In this document: positions 31,735 through 36,043 of the stretch, piece after piece | Position numbering within the stretch: the stretch's first letter is position 1 | How the letters are laid out: each line of letters starts with the position of its first letter | Source: Bacteroidota bacterium | GTDB taxonomy: Bacteria; Bacteroidota; Bacteroidia; Sphingobacteriales; Sphingobacteriaceae | Length of the DNA stretch: 36,043 bases | Assembly (NCBI GenBank): GCA_013288685.1 | Contig: JABDBM010000038.1 | Span: 1-36,043 of the forward strand | Direction of reading: 5' to 3' | Made by a program: the position numbers and the translations under genes | The notes under the pieces: model-generated | Database searches by the model: none | The model's input: only the letters and a program-made list of their open reading frames with translations | Told to the model about the DNA's origin: nothing

Positions 31735-32564
31735 TTATTTGGAGCCTTTTGCAGCCTTCTTTTCATCATTTTCTAATCGTCTTTCCAATTTTTTAACATC
31801 TTCTGCCGGTGGAAGCGATTCGGGTCTTACTCCTCGTTGTAGTAAAATATCTCTTACTGCTTTGTTGTTTTCGACATGCTCTTGGGATATTTGGACCTGT
31901 TGATTAAGGTCCTTTTCAATAACATTGTGGCTGGTTAGTTCATTGGCAAAATCTTTTGCTTTAATGGTGAGCGTTGGTAAATAATCGGCCAAATGTTTAA
32001 TAGCAGGTACACCTAATTTTTTCTTCATATCGTTGGTGCTAAAACACCGAATAATGCCTGATCGCCTTTAGATCGAATAATTGCAAATCCGGCGCTATCA
32101 ACGCCACGTTCATATAGGATACCCGAAAGCATCTTTTCCGATTTGGTTAGCTTTTCGCGCGCAGTAAGTCGGTCAACATCCAACAATCGTTGTTCAATAA
32201 TTTCCTGTTTACGGGTTTGTACCGCAAAATAGGTTTGAGCAAAGGCAATCGGCGGTTTTGCAGGGTCCCCATTTTGGGCAATTAAATAGCAGGCATAGCG
32301 GGTTAAAGCGATATCTTCAACTTCTCTTTGGGCGCCTTTAGCTATCGTTATCATTTTACCGACGTCGGCAAAATGATCTGAAACACCCGATCCGGCACTT
32401 TCTGAAGCTTTTTTTGCTTTATCAATTACATTTAAAAAATTAACCCATTTCGAGTAGCCCAATATTTCCTGTAATTCGCGGGCACTCCAGCACTCAATGC
32501 CGTTATAATTATAACAGGCTTGCTCAAACTTTTCGAATAACTCTAAAATGATTTCCTTTTTCAA
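31735..32564 (-). pseudogene. dinD: dinD-like (DNA damage-inducible protein D) gene split by a frameshift
   Basis: Two overlapping frames together match full-length DinD. The first (32025-32564, 179 residues, TTG start) covers the N-terminal part: WSARELQEILGYSKWVNFL, ALTRYACYLIAQNGDPAKPP, FAVQTRKQEIIEQRL and up to DQALFG. The second (31735-32028, 97 residues) begins MKKKLGVPAIKHLADYLP and covers the C-terminal part. At the junction the first frame reads LFGVLAPTI and stops, while the other frame, read backwards from MKKK, gives CFSTND: homologues have LFGG-STNDMKKKLG-type sequence, so one base seems to be missing near 32038-32047. Either a true inactivating mutation or a sequencing error. 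DinD is linked to the SOS response and inhibition of RecA-type activities in E. coli. Confidence 0.8.
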
Positions 32565-32606
32565 CGGGTTGTGATTAGAAGTTTAAGTTACCATTTTTTA
32601 TTTAGT

Positions 32607-32906
32607 CTATGATATGAGCTGTATAAATTCCTCAACAAAATATGATTCATCGGCCGCCTCATCTGTGTATTCAACATTGGCAAACTCATGCCAGGTGGGG
32701 TCAATCCGAAGGTACACTATATCAGTAAATATTTCAGGCAGCTTCCATTCTTCGGCATAAAACCATTCGCCGAAAATTAGTTTCGATTGAATGAGTCTTT
32801 CCAAATCGGATAAATCGATGTTGGTCGGATTGGCGAAAACTATGGAAATATGTTTTTTATAATTGCCGCCATCGCGGTACAGGTAATTGAATTTTATGTT
32901 TGGCAT
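32607..32906 (-). CDS. small conserved-looking protein of unknown function
   Basis: Reading from the ATG at 32906 (a TTG at 32930 gives eight more residues) the product is 99 residues, starting MPNIKFNYLYRDGGNYKKHI. It has an early Y-R-D-G-G-N-Y-K motif, a central segment LSDLERLIQSKLIFGEWFYA, and a late THEF-like WHEFANVEYTDEAADESY. I have the impression of a family with RDGGNYK and GEWFYA(D/E)EW found near accessory genes, but I cannot name it. It is acidic and soluble. It lies 57 bases downstream of the helicase gene and 43 bases upstream of dinD, all on the same strand. Confidence 0.6.
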   Translation of the reverse strand: MPNIKFNYLYRDGGNYKKHISIVFANPTNIDLSDLERLIQSKLIFGEWFYAEEWKLPEIFTDIVYLRIDPTWHEFANVEYTDEAADESYFVEEFIQLIS

Positions 32907-32963
32907 TCGCCAAGATAGCTGTATGGACAAGGTTTGTCAATCGGAGATAAGTGAACTTTTAAA

Positions 32964-35900
32964 CTATCCGACGGCAAGCTTACCACTTTCTTTCCAAATA
33001 TAAGCTGGCATCGGTTCGCGCAATTGCCACTCAACATTCATTGGTTTCGAACCACTCGAATTTATGAAATTAGCCAGGCCTAAGAATACATACGACATTG
33101 TAAATCCGTACTCATCTTCATTTTGCTCTCTTACAAATAGCAGTATCTTTTTTTCCAGATCCTCGTGATTTATATAAGACAACCCTTTCGGCGACTCCGG
33201 TGATGTTGAGTTTTGTGACTGCCAATGAAATAAATAATCATTAATGGCATAATCATCATATAAGGTCGTCGGAGAATATTCTTTTTCTGATTTTTTCAAC
33301 GTTACAAAAAGTGCTTCGGTATTTAAGTCTTTATTTAACGCTACTCCCTCCCGATTCGACGAAGACTTCTCAAATTGGTGCAAGCCCATCGCCACTAAAA
33401 TCTGGTCTCTGTTATAACGACTGTGCACTTTTAGTGGGAATGGATGTCCTAATTCTATATCCTTTTCTATGAAATCAATTTTATCTATCAACACGTCTAT
33501 TACTTCAATAATTTCATTCAATAATATTGGATTTTTCAATAGCTGTTTAAAAGAATCCTCTAACGACCTAAATCCAAAATCGGGGCCAGGCTGTTGCCAA
33601 ACATCGTAATGGAACATCAATAGCATTACTTTTTCTTCGACAGTTAGACGTTTAATGCTGAAATTGTTAATTATCAATTCTTTAATTAAGAGAAGGTAGC
33701 TTACTGAATTGCATTGCAATAGCTTTTTTGTAATGCAACGTGTCAATTCGGTTTCGTTAGGCTCATTAAAATCAGGAACCAAGCCAGCTTCAACACACAA
33801 TCGCTTCCAACCGCTTTTTCTATTTTTGTAAATCAATGGGAGGTCGATGTTTTGAAACTCGATGAAATTAGAAAGTGACAACTCCAAAGTTGACTGAAGA
33901 TTGAAACTTCTAATTTTGACAATCAGTTGTTTTCTATTAAAACCGATGGCGGCGCTGATGTTTTTTAAGATAATTTCCTTTGCTTTCTTTTCTAAAACAA
34001 TAGAGCAGCCCAAGGGTAGGTGGGGGAATTCCTCTTCAATTTCTTTAATAATTGAAGTGTGAGTTTTTCCAACTAACGCTCTAAATTTATGTTCGAAGTC
34101 ATATTCGGGACGAGCATTCCCTACAAAATCTAAAACGGTTAAACAATCTTTATTTGCGGCCAATCTTAAACCCCTACCAAGTTGTTGAAGAAATATGGTT
34201 AAACTTTCGGTAGGCCGGAGAAACAAAACTGTATCAATTTCAGGAATATCAACTCCCTCGTTAAAAATGTCCCTCACAAATAAATAATTGATGTCTTTAC
34301 GGCGAAGCCTCTCTCTTAAAGTTGTTCTATTTGTGGAGTTTTCGCTCGTTAAGTAATCTGCTTTTAAACCAGCAATAGTGAATTTTTCAGCCATATAGCG
34401 GGCATGCTCTTGGCTTACGCAAAAGCCAAGCGCTATAACATCGTGAATATCGGTTAAATATTTTTCGCAGTTGGTTAATATATCGCTTACGCGCCTATCG
34501 TCTTCGGTGTAAAGTTTAGTTAATTCATTAATTTCATATTTCCCATTTTTCCAGGAGAGCTTTGATAAATCAACATTATCTGATAATGCAAAATATTGGA
34601 ATGGCGACAGTAGCTTTCGATTAAGCGCTTCTGGAAGTCTAATTTCTGCCGCAATAACGCCACAAAAGTCTTTTAAAATATCCTCGCCATCGCCCCGTTC
34701 AGGAGTTGCCGTTAAGCCCAATAATACTTTTGGTTTAAACTTATCAATAACGGGTCTGTAGCTCGACGCTGCAATGTGATGTACTTCATCGATAATAATA
34801 AAATCAAAAAAATCTTCAGAAAGCTTTACTTGATCTATTCGATTAGTTAACGTTTGAACAGACGCAAATACAAAGTCGAAATTATCGGGCTCAATACCAT
34901 CGACCCAAAGCTCTCCAAAATTTGAATTTTTTAATACATATTGAAACGTCTGTCGGGCTTGCTCCAAAATCTCTTTGCGGTGAGCTACGAAGAGTAGCCT
35001 TGCCCGAGCATTGCTATCGTTAAAGCGTTTATAGTCGAACGACGATACCATAGTTTTTCCGGTCCCTGTTGCTGCCACCAACAGATTTTTAAATCTATTG
35101 CGGATTATCCTCTCAGATTGCAATTTCTCTAAAATCTCATCTTGGTAAGGAAAAGGCCTTAAATCGAAATAAGTAGTGACCCCTTGATAATCATATGATT
35201 TTTGAAGCTTTAGCGCTGTTGACAATTTTTTTACATCTTCACCATGTCTATACGCTTCAAAATCCTTATCAACCCAATAAGTGTCGAACGTCTTTTTGAA
35301 TTTATCAATAATATGACTGATCTCTTTAGAAGTTACTTTCAAATTCCACTCTAACCCATTTGTTAATGCTGATCGTGAGATATTCGAAGACCCGATGTAT
35401 CCGGTGTGAAAACCAGTGTTTCTTAAAAATAGATAGGCTTTTGCATGTAAGCGTTCATGATCCGAATTATAAGATACCTTTATTTCTGTATTTTTCAACC
35501 GCGACAAAAATTCAACGGCTTTAACGTCGGTGGCACCCATGTAAGAAGTGGTAATGATTTTTAATTTCTTACCACTATTCGTAAATTCCTCTAATTCTTC
35601 TTTAAAAATCCGGATACCTGAATATTTAATAAAAGACACCAACCAGCAGATATTATCAGAAGAGAGTATTTCCTTTTTTATTTCACTTTCTAACGATATG
35701 CCTACATTATTGCCCGTAAAAAGCTCACTCTGACTTAAACGTGTATAAGGGGTAATTTGCTTTATATGCTCGCCAAGATCGGAAAAGGGTGCATCCAATT
35801 TGGAAAAAACGGCTTCTAATATTTTGCCTTCGCTCTCAATTATATTACCGGAAAGATCAATTTTGGGTAACTCATCTATTAAAAGCTGAATAATCTTATT

Positions 35901-36043
35901 AGATAATTCTACTTGCAAATAAACTTTATTCTCTTCTTTGATTTCATTTAGCGCATACTTAATGGTTTCTGAAAGATAAGCACTTAAGTACCTAGCGGCC
36001 TCTTCTTTGTCTAAAGCTGTAGTTTTAATAAAAAAATTCTCGT
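32964..36043 (-). CDS. PLD-nuclease-like / DEAD-box helicase / DUF3427 protein, 5' end beyond the window
   Basis: The frame is open to the right edge (at least 1,026 residues), so the true start lies outside; a TTG at 35918 is internal. Numbering from that codon: a phospholipase-D-like domain with the HxK motif at His158/Lys160 (LHAKAYLF) and GSSNISRSAL; superfamily 2 helicase motifs Walker A (AATGTGKT, 283-290), DEVH (377-380), LGLTATP (400-406) and QQLGRGLRL (578-586); and a C-terminal DUF3427 domain (FHWQSQNSTSPES, ILLFVREQNEDEYGFTMSYVFLGLANF). PLD plus SF2 helicase plus DUF3427 proteins are commonly found in accessory or defence regions, but the role is not established. Base composition seems more A+T rich than that of the housekeeping genes to the left. 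Confidence 0.9.
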   Translation of the reverse strand, partial: ENFFIKTTALDKEEAARYLSAYLSETIKYALNEIKEENKVYLQVELSNKIIQLLIDELPKIDLSGNIIESEGKILEAVFSKLDAPFSDLGEHIKQITPYTRLSQSELFTGNNVGISLESEIKKEILSSDNICWLVSFIKYSGIRIFKEELEEFTNSGKKLKIITTSYMGATDVKAVEFLSRLKNTEIKVSYNSDHERLHAKAYLFLRNTGFHTGYIGSSNISRSALTNGLEWNLKVTSKEISHIIDKFKKTFDTYWVDKDFEAYRHGEDVKKLSTALKLQKSYDYQGVTTYFDLRPFPYQDEILEKLQSERIIRNRFKNLLVAATGTGKTMVSSFDYKRFNDSNARARLLFVAHRKEILEQARQTFQYVLKNSNFGELWVDGIEPDNFDFVFASVQTLTNRIDQVKLSEDFFDFIIIDEVHHIAASSYRPVIDKFKPKVLLGLTATPERGDGEDILKDFCGVIAAEIRLPEALNRKLLSPFQYFALSDNVDLSKLSWKNGKYEINELTKLYTEDDRRVSDILTNCEKYLTDIHDVIALGFCVSQEHARYMAEKFTIAGLKADYLTSENSTNRTTLRERLRRKDINYLFVRDIFNEGVDIPEIDTVLFLRPTESLTIFLQQLGRGLRLAANKDCLTVLDFVGNARPEYDFEHKFRALVGKTHTSIIKEIEEEFPHLPLGCSIVLEKKAKEIILKNISAAIGFNRKQLIVKIRSFNLQSTLELSLSNFIEFQNIDLPLIYKNRKSGWKRLCVEAGLVPDFNEPNETELTRCITKKLLQCNSVSYLLLIKELIINNFSIKRLTVEEKVMLLMFHYDVWQQPGPDFGFRSLEDSFKQLLKNPILLNEIIEVIDVLIDKIDFIEKDIELGHPFPLKVHSRYNRDQILVAMGLHQFEKSSSNREGVALNKDLNTEALFVTLKKSEKEYSPTTLYDDYAINDYLFHWQSQNSTSPESPKGLSYINHEDLEKKILLFVREQNEDEYGFTMSYVFLGLANFINSSGSKPMNVEWQLREPMPAYIWKESGKLAVG

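Noticed and set aside
31665..31799. Possible short protein beginning MTTEEINTEIKAHRL
   Set aside because: The frame quickly overlaps the antisense of dinD and shows no recognisable family after the first 20 residues; it may be a relic of a GxxExxY-type gene but this cannot be supported.

Overview
The window looks like a chromosomal segment of a Bacteroidota bacterium, most likely family Sphingobacteriaceae (Mucilaginibacter or Pedobacter type). The evidence is the gene families (DUF3570 outer-membrane protein, LptE-family lipoprotein next to secG, split KdpD), TAnnTTTG-type -7 promoter boxes ahead of miaB and serS, A-rich leaders with little Shine-Dalgarno signal, and one gene order, miaB - sigma54 activator - lptE - TPR protein - secG, that is typical of the group as I recall it. 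No rRNA, tRNA, CRISPR array or intact transposase gene was seen.

Layout. 1-3.9 kb: small, mostly uncharacterised genes (5' end of a probable SUFU-domain gene, DUF2809 membrane protein, DUF5655 protein, secreted coiled-coil protein, DUF3570 beta-barrel, NTF2-like lipoprotein). 3.9-10.5 kb, minus strand: a GAF + 4xPAS histidine kinase and two tandem AsmA-like envelope paralogues. 10.8-16.9 kb, plus strand: miaB, a four-helix-bundle (S23/IVP) gene framed by a perfect 30-bp inverted repeat, a receiver-less sigma54 activator, lptE, a disordered/TPR protein and secG. 17-21 kb: gluQ, two secreted proteins of unknown function, a DUF6348-like protein and rsmI. 21.2-22.5 kb: serS.

22.8-31 kb is a K+ uptake locus: several tiny single-membrane-span ORFs including kdpF, then kdpA, kdpB, kdpC, the cytoplasmic KdpD input half, and a separate HAMP-PAS histidine kinase that would supply the transmitter. 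No KdpE response regulator is present in the window. 31-36 kb is accessory: IS-like ends and a MITE-like element, a frameshifted dinD, a small hypothetical gene and a PLD-helicase-DUF3427 protein that runs off the right edge.

The most unusual thing I see is a recurrent intergenic structure: short words of about 7 or 9 nt repeated in tandem on one arm and facing reverse-complement copies on an opposite arm. The word differs at each locus (NTCAAGA, ACTATGG, GAGTGGT, GTTGTAAAG, GTCCGGAAA, CACGAATTN). One pair of arms encloses the S23-family four-helix-bundle gene; the others are empty. Two lie inside the kdp operon. A second candidate novelty is the set of extra micro-membrane proteins encoded just ahead of kdpF-kdpA.
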